Source of the DNA: Strigops habroptila
Lineage: Eukaryota; Chordata; Aves; Psittaciformes; Psittacidae
DNA: 64,000 nt
Direction: 5' to 3'
NCBI RefSeq assembly: GCF_004027225.2
Contig: NC_044288.2
Location: 3,874,719-3,938,718, forward strand
Part shown: positions 1 to 14,164 of the stretch, piece by piece
Layout: every line of letters begins with the position of its first letter
Numbering within the stretch: the first letter of the stretch is position 1
The notes under the pieces: model-generated
Databases searched by the model: none
What the model saw: the letters and a program-made list of their open reading frames with translations, nothing else
What the model was told of the DNA's origin: nothing
Translations under genes and position numbers: made by a program

Positions 1-3000
1 ACAGCAGAGTTACTGCATCCCACAGATGGGAGACATGCACCCAGATACGGCATGCTTTCACCAGGGAGTACCATTTACCAGCAAGTCCAGATGTTTCAGC
101 ATCTATTTTGTCATCCCTGAGTCCTTCTGCAGCTCTGGGTGGGGTATCCCATTGGAAAAGAGAGAACATGGTTCTCCAAAAGGGTGAAAGCCCTTATTCA
201 TGTGGAAGATGGGTGCTTCAGGGCTTAAAACCCTTAGATGCTGCACTCTAGATATCCATCACGGAGCTTTCACAAACCAGACACATGTGGGTGTCACTTT
301 TCCAAACTCCAATACAGGATGATGGAGAGCTGCAGGACCTGTGCCTCAATGATCCGTGCAGGAAATACCACCTTTGCAGAGCTTTGTTCAAACTCTTCCC
401 CAGTAGCTGAGCCCCGTGCTGGTATCAAACAAGGCTGGCAATTCCCCCAGAACAAGTTGTCTACAATTTGTCTGGGCCTGAACTTTCACAAGAGCATCTG
501 CCCCGGCACATGACAGCACATCGAGCAGTTACATACCTACAGATGGTGCTTATATCACCAAGCAGTGTGTTTTTCTACACACCAGTCCTGGCCCAAAGCC
601 CATTAGAGTCATTGGATGCTTTTCATTAACTTCAGCAGGCTCTGGATGGGGTTGTTTTGGTCAGAGTCTGCACCGGTGCAACCAGAGGTGTTCAAATGAA
701 TCCCATCGGATGCTCAAGCTTTCAGAGCAGCCACACAAGCACTTTCCTGAACACAAACCTGCTCCAAACTCCCTGCAAACACACGTGGCCCTATATTAAT
801 ACACCTCTGGCTCTGAATTAATTGGTGATGTGGAACACAGACACATCCAATACAATAATGAACCATTCCCATCAAATGCCAACTCAACTGGATAATGGGC
901 CATATTGATTGCTTCAAGGGCCAGCCCAATTCCACTTGTCCTTTTAATGATTATTATGACATTATCTATATTATTTCTGCTCAGCAAAATTAATTCCTCT
1001 TTCTCCATCGCTGTCTGTCTGGATATGAGTCCATTCAAGTCTCCATTCATGCTGAGATAGAAGCTAAGAAGACCTCTTTAAGGATAGGACTTAATTCACT
1101 CTAAAGTGTTGTCAGGCAATTTGATTCTTTTACTCTAATACTGCCACTGGCATTAATGGAAAGAAAACAATAAATGTATCTGGTCACCTAAGTAGTCAGC
1201 CTCACCTTCCAGAGCTCTGCTGACATGTCTGTCTCCTGCCTGGTTAGTAATGCATTCCATTTTAATTTTAGCAAATGCTTTCTTTATCACCAGAGACATT
1301 TTTCATTGGTGTTTGTTTGCATCTCCCTTAAAATTCAATATTTCACTAGGGGATGCAGGGTTTCTGCCTCCTCCTCAACATAAAGCACATGTGGCACAAG
1401 GAGATTGCAAATTATTGCCTCCAGTTTCCTCCGCTCAAGAGCAGCAATTGCCTTTCCAACCATTCCTGGGAACAGCCATGAGGAGTCAATCCCAGCCCCT
1501 GTATTCTGCATGATGCATCTGACCAGTAGGGCCATGTGGGAAATGAGGCTTCTTGGGGTTGATCTATACAGAATCACCCAAAAAAAGGCAAAAAGAAGAG
1601 TTTGAACAAGCTTTTGTTTCCCTGGGCCTAACACACCCATGGTTGTGTTTATTCCCATGAGCAGAAGCTGTATGTCCCTGAAGTTCCACCCAGACAGAAC
1701 TCCTATACAAGTTGGGGATGCAGATGCAGGCTGTGGCTGCTTCAGGGTCACCTCTGTCCTAATCCCTCATCTGCCAAACATCCAGAAATCCCTAGAATTC
1801 CTCTGGGAATTCTCAAGTGCTCTGAATATAAAATAATAAAGCTGATGAGCTGCTTTTGCAGGAACCTTTTCCTCCCTTCCCTGCCAGGTTACTCCAAAGA
1901 GGTTTGGGCAGGAGCTCCTATGCCTGTGCAACTGGGAGACATCAGTCCCTAGTTTTGGGATCCAGGTCTGTGGAAGACCTCAAAAAGACATCAGATAACA
2001 TCTAAACATTGTGCCCCAGAGCTGCTGACTATCAGAAGTGGTTTCTTTAGAGATACACAGTCCGATGACACTCACACTCTTAAAACAAGCACTCACCAGT
2101 GGTACAACCTACCTGGAGGAATCAGGCAGGTGGTTTGCAACATGGAGCATCTCCTCTGACTTGGGCAGCTTACACCAAAGTGGTCCCGGCTCCTTTCTCT
2201 GCTCTTCCTTTCCCAATTGTCTGCTCCAACCTCCATGGAATAGCATTCATTGCCAAGCCTCCTTCCCTGCGGCAAAACCCAGTTCCTCGAAAGGTTTCCT
2301 TTGGGACCCAGATATCTCAGAGGATAATTACAGTTGCTCTTACCTGCATACCCCTCAGATCTCTGGCACTAAATAAGAACTGACAGGAGAAATGCGTTGG
2401 ATATATACACAGCAATTTTCTCATTTTCTGAGCAAATTTGGTTAAAGCTGCCAAACAAGAAACCTGAAAACTCTTTTAGAATAGAGCAACCACACAGGCA
2501 GAGCTCTCAACTCACACATGGTTCTGCCCTCACTTGGAGGGACCATCTGAAAGGCTGAAGGAAATGTTTGTCCTCCCATGGCCATTACATCAAGGCTGCC
2601 AAGAAGGCTTCCAAGCAAACAGGTTTTTACAATACAGTGGTATCTCCACCAGAGCCCAACACCAGATTCAAGTGGTCTGAATCCATCCTTTGATTCCTTG
2701 AGTCAGCAGAACGGAGGGAAAGATTTTGCATATGGGCTGCTAAAGGTTTTGTGTGCTGGAGACCATGCCCTCCTGTGCACATAGATACACCTTGAATAAC
2801 CATAAAACATTTGGAGGTAGGAGGAGCCCCTTTGGCAACCTGTGTGCTTGCACAGGAGGATGGAAAAAGACCTCAGCTGGATGTGCTTCTGCAAGTTGAA
2901 AGCAGCCAGCACTGGAGTTACTCTGAGAGCTGGAATCAGCACAAGAGATTGTCTCCCAGCTTGTCTTATCTCCCATAAAAACAGAGTGGAACAAAAGGGG

Positions 3001-3566
3001 TTGTCTCTGTTCAAGAGAGGAAGGGGTGACCGACCTTCCTCGGCACCTCCAATGCTAGGACACGGTTGCTCTGCCTTGTATCTCTGCCCATCACTATGTC
3101 CTGCAACAGGTCTCAGGGAGCAATAAATGGATCAGCTCAGGGAAGATGCCAGGAAGGTCCTGTGCAAGAAGGTTGGATTCCCTGGATGCATGGATAAGAA
3201 GCAGCCTGTGGAGCTGCTGGGGGAGTAAGGCACTGCTCAACATCAGAGCAGCAGAAGCTGCCCAGAAGCAGTTTTGCCATCATAATCCACATCCATTGAT
3301 TTCTCATTCTGTGCAATGCAGCAGCCTGGCTTTTCCCTGGTAAGACTGGCTGGTGCTCAAGCAGCCACCAGCCTGTGCAGCAGATGTCCATGAACTCACA
3401 CTCTGTGTAAATGACCATAGCATTGGCAGCTCTGATGGATGCCTCTCTCACCTAAGGAAAGACCTGGAAAAACTCTCTTGAAGTCACATCGTTTGTGTTA
3501 TTCTTGTGTTTGTGCTATTCTATTCTATTAACTCATTTCTGGTAGCTTTCCAAGATATATTATCAG
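1..3566. other. Intergenic DNA, no gene seen
   Basis: Short open frames on both strands show no recognisable protein and no splice-consistent set. A block at about 780-1190 is AT-rich with TAAT-type motifs (for example AATTAATT and TAATGATTATTATG) and could be a conserved noncoding element. This side is downstream of PTPRU, where mammals have a long gene-poor interval, as I recall. Confidence 0.6.
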
Positions 3567-3633
3567 AGAATCATAGAACGGTTTGGGTTGAAAGGGACCT
3601 TAAAGCTCATCCAGTTCCACCACCCATTGTGAG
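3567..3633 (-). repeat. CR1 LINE 3' end fragment
   Basis: The sequence AGAATCATAGAACGG followed by GGGACCTTAAAGCTCATCCA is the reverse complement of the CR1 3' end. Similarity fades after about 65 bases. Confidence 0.85.
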
Positions 3634-6600
3634 CATCCCAGTTTCAGGGCAGTGCTTTGCCTGATGTGTCAGTCTCACCAGAGCACACATTGAAGGACAT
3701 TTCTTCTGAGCAACGAGAAGAGCCCTGCAATAACAATCCATAAAACTAAACTGCTTAAGAAATCCCCCGGACTCATCTTTCCGTATCTAATTGATGTAAT
3801 GCTACTAACTAGCTCTATCATCCATCCTCTTCAGGTTTTATTACATGCTTTTTAATGGAGTTGGAAGGAAAATTGACTATCCCCTGGTGGGGTGACATGT
3901 TAAATATCAGTCCCAAGGAAAGTCAGATGATCAGTATAAAGAAAAAGAAATCAGAAAAATAGGAGGAAAAGCTAAAAGGCTCAATGAAGTCTCCTATAAG
4001 AGAACACTTTCTGTGCCTGCATTGCCAGATAAACCTGATTTGAGCTCCTGATTTGTTCAGAGCCTGCTAAGAGGAGGCTAAGAGATGAGCTGCCTCTTGA
4101 ATCAAGCTCTGTCTCTCCTACAAGCCTGATGACACCAGCACATGAAAGTGATGGAGATAACTGAGAGATCCCAAGGGCATGGAACAGGCAGCAGAATTTC
4201 CTTGCTGTCTTGAAACCACACCAAACAGCAACCATTTCTTCAGAGAGGTTTGTGCCTCCTGGCTTTTGTCTCCATGTTCTGCTCTCATCTACATTGTCTC
4301 CTACACACTGAGGTCTGTCGCTCCAAGAAGCAGGAGTTTGGATGCAATGATGCAGCTCCAGAACACCCTAGAATCTAGGGATGAGGCTGCCTGGGAACAC
4401 CAGCACATACCAGAACCAAAGTGTTCTTGCTGGACAGGCATCAGCAGGTATCCCAAACCTGCTCCATGCCTTGCTTCAGCTGCACGAAGCCGCGCTACTC
4501 ACCCTTGGTATACATCGTACTCTCATCAATCCCATCACCTTTACATCGCTAAAATATTTAGCTATTCCTCATAACTCAAGTGTTCACAAGCTTTCTCCTA
4601 AGAATATTGATGAGGTTTCTCCAATCTTAAGCCTAAGCATCTATGGAAATGTTGCTGACCACCTTTTTTCAGCTGTCAATCTCTCCCCTGCCCAAATTGT
4701 GCTTGTACCAGCTCTTTCGTTAATGCAACTCCCATTGTCACCCTTACCTGCCTCATCAATGTCTGGATGCTGCATTCACCTTCTCTGGGCAGCTTGTTAA
4801 AAATGGATCTGTTGGTGCTTCTATTGATTTTAGGTGCTGTTAACACAAATTGCCCTTCCCATAAGTGGGTTTCACACTGCTTTTGCTGAATTCTCTTCCA
4901 TCTGCACTGGCCAGAGTGGGCTGGCAGGGAGCCTCTACCATTGGCACGTGCATTCCCAAAAGTTTAAGCAGCTTTGTGCTCAGGATCAACGCTGGAGGTG
5001 CTCCAGGTCTGAGCATGGACTTGACGCTGGTGTAAACTGGGGGTGACACCACATGTGTCTGCACAGAAGGAGATGGAGGTGCAGGAGAGGAGAACAAGAA
5101 CAGCACCTCCAGTAAACACCAGTGTTTGCTTTGCTCTGAACTTTCTCGGGCAGCAAACTGTGTCATTTTGCAAGGAGGAATTTCATCCTCCTTCCTCATC
5201 TCCAAAGCATCCCAGCTCGACACGCACTGAAGCCTGAAATCCTCTTCTCCACAGCAACAGCAGCACCAAGGAGATGTGTCTGGAAGAGAGAGGGAGAGCA
5301 ATAGGAAACCTGGGGATCAAAGGGGAGCTTCTTCCAAATGCCACGGCCTGGGCTGAGAGCAGCCCAAGGACAGCTGTGGAGGTGCAGAAGGAGCCTAGAA
5401 ACCTCCACATCCATCCCTAGCCCAGGGATGAGAGCCAGGGTTAAACCCAGCAGCAATACGTGGATCCCTATGCCAGGCTTGGGAACTATGGTGTTATTTT
5501 AAAGGTCCTGGACTGAAAACAACAGCCAGTCCCAGGGCATTCCACTCAGGAGAGTAAACTGCTGAAAGGGCAACATGTGCTGATGTCATAGCCATGAAAT
5601 CCTGATAAACACCAGGATGCAAACCACTAAATCTGGGAAACTAGTAGGATTATAAGTGCAGGAGGAGGCTTAGCTGCAAAGGAATTTGTCAGCCTGTTCT
5701 CAGCTGTGTTTAGTTGGGTCAGAATCACACCCAGGCTAGACAGAAAGAAGAGCTGCAACCAGGGAGCTTGCTGCTGCCACAAGCTCATGTCTGCCCTATG
5801 TGCATGAGCATCCTCTTCACACTCTTTACTGTGCATCTCCTCCCTAAAGGAACAGGGGGGTGGGATGCACCCTGTACTTGGCTAACACTCCTCTGCTAAA
5901 TCCACCTCTGTGACCCAAAGGACAGGCTCCTTAAGGAGCAATGCAAAAGCCTTGTTTGCATGCCTCAAAGAGAGCGACTATACATTATATCAGCAATAAA
6001 TGTCAGCAGCTAAAAGCAGGCTTCATTTTCTAACTGTTGATTTTCAATAAAAATCAAGTCTGAATACTACCCAGCCTAGCTAACCTGCAGATGAGCTGAT
6101 GGGCCCAATCAGCTTGGTGTGCTTCAAACAACGTGGTACCTGAGCAGCTAAGAAATCTTACATTCTCATTACAGAGCAGACCCTCATTAGAAGTGGATTT
6201 CCTTCTATGTGTGCCCTTACATCTCAAGGTATACAAGAAGCACACCAAGGTCAGACACCTTCCAGTGCAAGAGCTCCCATATCCCCCCAGATGCTCTCAT
6301 ATTTACTGCTTTTCCCCCAGTGATTCTTTTACCCTGGTATTTCTGTCCAGCCAGAAGTAAATGACTGCAGGAATTGAGCCCCCACCCTTTCCCCTGGAAG
6401 ATTATTCCATGGTTTAACAAACTTTGCCATTATTACCCTTTTTTCCCCTCCTTCCTGACAGCTGACATTTGATGTAGTTGAATTTCGTCCTGTTACATCA
6501 CAGTATGGAGAGAAATGAGGAAAAACCACAACTGTAGAGTGGCCGAGAGGGCAGAAGGACCTAGACCAAAGGACCCAGAGTAGTCTGGGCAGGATGGAGC

Positions 6601-7809
6601 TAAGGAGTGACAGATGCTGTTATCACCCCAGTGCTGTCCCCGGCCTAGTGTAGCATCTCAGATATTCCACCTCCTCCTCACTCTCCATTTTGCCCATAAA
6701 CTGGAATAACGAGCACTAACCCACTGAGGCTGTGCCTGCCCTGAAGAGATGCTCCCAGCACCCCCTGCCTGGGTGAGATAGACAGAAACCCACATAATCC
6801 TGCATGGAAAAATAATCTCTTCTGAACTCAAGGGGGAAACTTCAGGGTGTTGCAGCTGGAACAGAACATGCTCCTCCTTCCTTAATCAGGATGTGTTATT
6901 GGGGAACAATTAAAACCAAGTCAGGGGTAATTAAAGGTGATTAAATGCTCTCAGTGGGAAGCGAGATGCTTGCGGGATGCTGCGTAGCTGACACCAGGGC
7001 TGCCTGGGTGGAATGTCTGCCCTCCAGGAAGGTTATGAGAGAGCCTGGGATGGGTGCAGGAATTGCATTCCGAGCTCTGCACCAGGGATCAGGGCTCCCT
7101 GATCCACACAGAGCCAAGCCTCGAGGCCAGGCAGACTCTGGCTTTGGGGTTTGCCCATGTGGGACATCTTTCCCACTGTAAAAGGCAGGGAGAGGCTTCT
7201 GAAGGAGCTTAGCAAGAGCTGGGCTGGGGCAGGGGGAGAGCTACAGCCCATGGAGCTTGTAGCTTGACTAAAAGCACCATCCCCAAAATGCTACAGGATG
7301 AGACCACAGCACCTGAGAGAGCTGAGCAGACACAGACAGGAGCCAAGAGGGGAATGAAGCTGCTTGTGGGGCTGGAAAACAACTGACTGCAAATGATAGC
7401 TCAGCCTGAAAAGCAGAAGCTTTCCCAGAACTCAGCAGTTGCTCTTCAGCAGAGTTCATCCTGCCTGGGTGATGGGGAAAGGCCAATAACTATGGATGTA
7501 TCCAGCATTCCTAGCTAGACATGTGAGAACTGCCATAAATATCCACTTAGTTTCATATAAATTTCAGGCACATCCTATTGTATCAATAGGTGGAGCTAGA
7601 ACTACTGTCAGCTCACAAGAAGGAAAGCAAAGTGATGTGCTAAAGCTAGAGTTATGTCTGCACAGGACATGCTCCATACTGGCTGTCCTCAAGACCAGCC
7701 TGCACCCAGCTCCTCTCCAGGCTCATGATGGACAGAGCCTGGCTGCTGGAACACTTTGCATGGGAATGACTTTTGGTTTGGGAAAGATTTTTGCATTAGT
7801 GTGACATGA
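3634..7809. other. Intergenic DNA, no gene seen
   Basis: No recognisable coding, RNA or repeat feature was found. The longest open frames lack similarity to any family I know and sit in low-complexity surroundings. Confidence 0.55.
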
Positions 7810-7877
7810 CGAGGGGGTTGGAACTGCATGAGCTTTAAGGTCTCTTCCAACCCAAACCATTCTGTCATTTCATGAAG
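7810..7877 (+). repeat. CR1 LINE 3' end fragment
   Basis: GGGGGTTGGAACTGCATGAG and CTTCCAACCCAAACCATTCT mark a plus-oriented CR1 tail that is cut off on its 5' side. Confidence 0.85.
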
Positions 7878-10800
7878 TCATGGCTCTTCCTATGGATTTC
7901 ATGCCTGGTTGTGTCCATGCAGCCCCAGACTTGGCCAGTTGTTCCAGGAAAGCCAGACTTCCAGCTCTGTAATTCCAGTTTAAATCAAAGTAGAAGTGCA
8001 CAACCTACACCAAGGCATTTTGGGGTGGGTTACACTGCCTGAATGGATGCAGACAGGGGATGCTTCATCCAAACAGACTCTCACATGCACTGTCACATCT
8101 AGATCAATTAAATTGCCACAGAGTAAAACCAACCCTGGACAGTGCTCAGGAGGAAGAGAGGGGAAGAACAATAATTCCAGCAACACAGAAATCCCTATAG
8201 CTTTGCCAAGGTGGGACAAAAAGGACCTGCTGTGCCTAATGTATTCTCTGCCCCAATACATTGTCCCCCTCTCCCATCAAGCAAGAGCTAGTTGAAGGGA
8301 TTCTGAGCACATCCAAGATAACATCACAGCATTCATTCAGCAGGAAGGTACTGGCCAAGCCACTTCAGACCACGACAGGAGCCAGGCTGGCCTTTGCAGG
8401 GCACATTGGTACCAATCCTCACCCCCCCAGCTTGTCTTTGCAGCCTCAGCAGGCAGGGCTGCTGCCCTATCTCTGCTCAGACCCGGGTGACAGCTAATTG
8501 GCTGTTTAGCATAAATCCAAACTGTCTTTCCTGTCTTCCCTTGGGATGAAGAGAGAAGTTTTCAGCTTCTCTGAGGACAAAACAATCTTATATTGGAAGG
8601 GGGAGTGAAGAGGATGGGGTAGGATCGCAGCAGCCCCAGCATGAGGGGTGTTTGGGATGCTCTCCCCTGCTTCAGCCCCAGGTCAGAACTAACTCCAGGA
8701 GCAGAGGGGACTGACAGCTTTCCCTGGGATGTCTCTTGTTAGAAGGGACTAGCACAAACTCTGTAGGTGAAAATAGAAGGGAATTACAGCTCCCTCCTGC
8801 TCCTTCAGAAGCTGAAGGAAGCAGCTCCTGAAGGGAGGGAGGAGGAGGAGGATGCTCAGCCCCACTCTCCGAGGGGCACAGCAGCAGTCCTACCCTTTTG
8901 TAGGCAGTCATTATCAGCTGGGCATGGACCTTCATTCCCCTGCCCCCCCCCCAGACCCCTCCATCATTTCTGTACCAACCTTTGCTGAGCTGAGCCAAGC
9001 CAAGGGAGCCGGGGGGAAGCATTTCCCCACTTCTTGATCTCCTGCTTCTTCCTACAGCAACTCTTATAACAGCCTGACCATGGTCAGGAGGGCAGTTGGT
9101 CTCTGCCACTGGGTTTCCCACATTGCCCCGACAGCCCTTGCCCTCCACCTTCAAGGCAGAAAGAGGGCAGAAAGCCTGCTCACACCACGCTTCTATGAGG
9201 CACCCATCAAGCCCTAAGTCAGGAGCAGGATGGAGGCATCTGCACCCACTACTGAAGGTTTGGTTCCAGAGGCCAAATTTTCACTCTGGGTAAACTGTCC
9301 CATGGGAAGACTCTCGAAGGAAACCCATTGGATTTATAACAACACAAAGGTGCTCCTCAACAGGGCTGTGGCATCAAGAAGACGCTTCACCTCTAAGCAA
9401 GGTGACCTCTCCACTCCTCCACGTGGCAGGGCCACTAGGACCTTCAAGCGTTGCCTCTCATTGAAGGGTTTCTGAGGCAGCACTTTCAAGGAGAGCCACT
9501 TCCCTATTACCTTAACAAGGGGCAAAAACCTCATTGACAAGGAACATGAAAACCACTTTAAAAGCATCAGAGGCAGTGGCCATTCAGGCTGCAGCACCGC
9601 TATTGAAGCCAGGCATCAATTGCCCTGGTCAGCCAGGCTGCTCCCCGAGACAGCTGTGGGCAGCTGGGATCATGCTGGGTTTAATGGGAGCCTGCTCACC
9701 TCGGCTGTATTCCACACACGGTGGGAAGTGCCTCTCTGCAGACGCACTAAGTAATCCCAGCTTCCCGGTAGGATAATTAAGTTCCACTCAACGGTGCAAC
9801 TGCTACAACTTAAAGTACAGGCACAGAATGAATAAATGGCTGTGGGTTCCCCCCCTTCCTAATGAAAATCATTGGCTTTTATCAGCTGAAGGTGTCTTTT
9901 CTTCTCCCCTTTTCAGCAGCGTGGCTTTGGCAAGCTGAGCCTGCTCAATGCTCAACTAAGGCTGGACCCCATGGATGTGGTGCACCCTTTGTAGCGCCAG
10001 CTGGATGCACACAAAGGAGTTCTGTAGGGTTCTTTGTCTAAAGAGGCAAGAAAACAACCACAGCAGAGCAATCTGCCTTTAGGAGCATTAGTTGATGTGA
10101 AATAAGGAATTACTGGGATGACATCCTTACACTGCCTCTGGTTTTGGAGCATATTTGACGTACCCATGGGAATAAACACCCCCATGAGCTGGCCCTGCTG
10201 TTGCCCACACGTACCATGGTGACAAATGGAGGCACAACAGCAGTGATGACAGTGCCCCAGGGATCCCGAGGCTGGGTAAGACTGATGCATCCTCAGGCCT
10301 GTTTCCATGCATCCATATAGCTCCAGGAGGCCCCATATGGCAGGGGCTGCTGGCACCCGCGAGGTGTAAGGGCTGCTTGGATGGAGCTATCTCCAAATCC
10401 CATCTGCCAGTGTGGGCTGAGCCACTCTGCACAGGGCTGGGATGGAGGGGTAGTGCCAGCCCAGATGAAACCTGAAAAGCCTGAGCATCCCAAAGGGGAT
10501 GGGATCCAAATTCAGGAAGCTATGACATCTCTAAGCTTTGGGCAAGATGAATGTTGTCTTAAATACCAACATTTTCCCCTGCAGATCTCTAAGCATCTTG
10601 TAAAACACTCACCTGCTTCATCACAGCAGCAGCAAATCCCTAACAGAGACATCAGATAACAGAAAACAGAGAACAAGCAGGCAAATTTGGGCTTTTCCTA
10701 CCCAGTTTCTGAATCAGGCCCATCTTTACAGATCTGCCACCACTCCCATGGAAACAGAGCTGTGCATGTTAGCATGGAGAAAGGGTTAAATTCCTGAGTG

Positions 10801-13800
10801 AGCGGGTAATTACATTTTTACTGTAGTTTAAAAAGGCCATTTGAGGCCCTACAGCAAACGTTTTCCCTTTTAATGACACCTTAATAGATTAAGAGGGACC
10901 TGTCTCCCGAAGAACCTTAAACAAAGGAGATGGATTATCCTTGTGACCAGAGGGAGTTAATCTCCTTGTGCAAGGCAACCAGGAAAACAGCCACAACAGC
11001 TTTGGCACATACGTGGCACAGGCAGGTCAGTACAGATTTCCTTCCCTCATCTCCCAACAGGCACCGTGGAAATGAAGCTGTGCCGGGAAGAAAGAAAACA
11101 GCAAGTGCTTTTGGGGTGGAGGAAGTGTTATTGCAGATGTTTTGGTTATTGCAAGATATAGAGCCTGGGAGGAGGAGTGAAGGGGAGAGACAGTGGGGGA
11201 AAGGAAATATTTATCAAGCTTCAAAAGCAGCAGATGGTTGCAGTGGAAGGGAAAGTGCAGGATGACTCCAGTGGGAGCAGGGTTAGCTCCAATCTCATAA
11301 AGGTTTTTAAGTGCTCCCTGCTCCGGACCACTCTATCATTGCTGAAACCCCAGGGTGCCACCACATCCCTGCTGGTACCCCAGGGTGCTCTCTATGAATC
11401 TGGGGGCTCATGTCCACCCATTCCTCATGACCAATCCCAGGGGTCTGGGAGTTCCCTCTATCAGCATCCTCAGATTTGCACCAACCTTGGGCCACGTTAC
11501 CACCCCAGGAGGCTCCCCTGATGCCTGGGCTGCCCCCAGGACATGAGCCACCTTCAGCCAGGACACACACTGACCCCTTCCCACCACTCGCAGTGGGACA
11601 CCAGCCCTGCTGGGGCTTGCTGGTGTGGGCACCAGCCTCCCGCTGGCAGGATGGAAACTTGCCTCATTAGCACCAGTAAAAGCAGCAGCAGCAGCAGGGG
11701 CCCAGGCAGCCCCTGCCAAGCAAACATGTTCACATCAAACTGCAGCTTCTTTGCTGCAAAGTTTACAAGATGTTGCTTTCAAACCCTCATTAAGCCTTTC
11801 TGTCACCCTCCTGTGCAGAGGCGCCATCACACATAGTCACCTCTCTCCAGCCCTGTTCCTGCTCTGCTCCTGCTGCCCATGGGGATGTGCTTGTCAGCAT
11901 ATTTGGCATGGGAGGGCCCAGGAAACCTGAGGGATTGGATTTCCCTCTTTCTGGGTCATCCTCCAGACACAGCCCCCTCTGTAAAAGGACAGAAGACAGA
12001 GGTTTTGACATGCTTTGGGAGCCTTGGGCAGCAGGGCTGAAGCTGCAGATGTGTAAACCCATGCTCAAACCCAAGCTCGCCAGCCAAGACTCCAAAGTGC
12101 ATGCAGGAAAATTAGGTATCTCCATGGTGCAACACATCTCAGACTGGGACAGGTACAGCAAGAGGCACGTCTGCTTGAGGCTGAGGAAGGACCCAGCTCA
12201 TAGCAAAAGGCTGGGAAACTCATTGACCCTAAACAGGGGCGGAAAGGGATGTCAAAGGGGGGAGAGAAATTAAGGCAGGTGATGGACATGTGAAGCATCT
12301 CATCATGATGCACCAGAGATGGATGAGAGAAAGGAAAGGTCTGCACAGGGAGCGGGGCAGTCCCTGAGGATGAAGATGGATCCAGGTGGATCCATGGGGA
12401 TGGGATGGGTAGACAGCTAATCTGGACACAGTGGGCTCAGTGAGTCCCCCACCATAAAGGATGTTTCACACTTACCTTGTCTTTATTCTCTCCTGTTGAC
12501 CTGCTTTTCTGCTGTTGTTGGAGACATGGGACGATGGACTCACAGCTCCTACACACCTCAGGCATTTCCTGGTCAGTGCAGCATGGAGCAGCAGCAGGAC
12601 AGAGTCTGAACTCAAGCTGAGCTCCCTGAACACATCCCCGGCCAACACAGGCAGGGATGCAGGCAGGGCATGCAAATACATCCTCAGAAGCTGTTTCTTG
12701 GCACCAGCAGAAAGCCCTTCACTGGGAAGAACCCACACCTTGAACACAATAGTTAAAACGAAGTTAAATCCCTTGGACTCTACCCAAATGCACAGCAGCA
12801 GGTCTTAGCTCTGGGTGAATACCCAAGCACCTTTCAGCACTGCAGCAGCCTGCTCTGCTGCTAATAACACCACCCCAAATTGGCCTTCACCACCCAGTGC
12901 CTCAGGTGTTGGGATTCAGCACTGAGGGAAGTGCCAACCTGCAAAGCCCCACGCTGCAGACACAGCTTTTCCTCCCAAGCTGCATTCCCATCCATCCTCA
13001 TGAGGATCTGGGTGCACCTGAATGAGGAGGGAGACCCCACTCTTTGTGCTGGGGGAGGATAGCATCCTTTTGGCATGTCCAGCCTGAGAGCAGTGAGCTG
13101 GGTCATGCCATGTGGCTATTGCTGTGCAGAGGGAGCACAGAGGAGTCCAGCCAGCACCACAAAGTGGATAGGATGAGCACTCCATCAGTATTTATTCATT
13201 CTTTCTAACAATTAGGCCTTTCCCTTCTGCTGTGCTCATGAATGTGTGAAGTGCAGTTTATAGGCACTAAGATGCCCTGCAGAGAGCCTGAAGGGTGAGG
13301 AGGCAAACATCAAGAGAGGAAATGAGATGGAGCAACTCACCCCAAGTCTCCAGCCATAAAGAAACCCAGCCCTCCTGCTGCCCTGTGCACAAGCACTCAA
13401 GTCCTCCTCCTCCTCTCCGAGCACTCCTGATTTCCACTTCATCGGCTGGATCACACAAACGTTTTCCTGCCCAGTGGGGCATCCCTGCAAGCATCACCTC
13501 TGCAAGCACACCCTGCAAGCATGGGACTTTGTAGACACTCTGTAGCTGGCCACCTCCACTCCTTGCAATTAGCAGATGATAAAATGAGCAGGGAAAGAGC
13601 TACAATTCAATTCTAGCCTATTCCTGGCCTCCCACCACTGCTCATTACTCATAAATCATCAGGAAACCTGTGCAACATCTCCATACCCTCGTTCTTCAGA
13701 GCAACTATTGCAGAACTCATCACAGAAGAGCACAGGCATTGAGTTAAGGTGAAAATGAGCAGCTGGGGGACAAGAAGATGATGAAGAAGAGCCACATGTG

Positions 13801-14021
13801 CTCAGCAAAACCTGCTGGGCAAATCCCCAAGGCATTTCCCTGTGCTGAGCTTTGCTCTCCTCTGGTGGTGCTTCTGCCCATCCTAAGCCAGTGCATTTGG
13901 CCAGCCCTGCCACACACTGCACATACACAGCACATGAGCCGTGGTCGTGGTGGCTGTCACCAATCCCTGGTGCAGCTCGAGGAGAGGTAAAGCCCTGGTC
14001 AGTGTAGGAAGTTCATGGCGT
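7878..14021. other. Intergenic DNA, no gene seen
   Basis: No gene is supported. An AT-rich block at about 10780-10930 (TAATTACATTTTTACTG, TTTAATGACACCTTAATAG) resembles a noncoding conserved element. A short AGC repeat lies at about 11680-11697. An imperfect TGCAAGCA triplet repeat lies at about 13488-13520. Confidence 0.55.
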
Positions 14022-14164
14022 GACCCCATCCCTGGCAGTGTTCAAGGCCAGGTTGGACACAGGGGCTTGGAGCAACCTGCTCTGGTGGAAGGTGTCCCTG
14101 CCCGTGGCAGGGGTTGGAGCTGCTTTAAGGTCCCTTCCAACCCAAACCATCTCATGATTCAATG
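14022..14164 (+). repeat. CR1 LINE 3' fragment
   Basis: A plus-oriented CR1 3' segment running from CCCCATCCCTGGCAGTGTTC to the tail CCAACCCAAACCATCTCATG. Confidence 0.9.

Noticed and set aside
8672..9154. Minus-strand frame of 160 codons in the intergenic region
   Set aside because: No recognisable family, low-complexity Pro and Gly content, and no neighbouring exons in phase.
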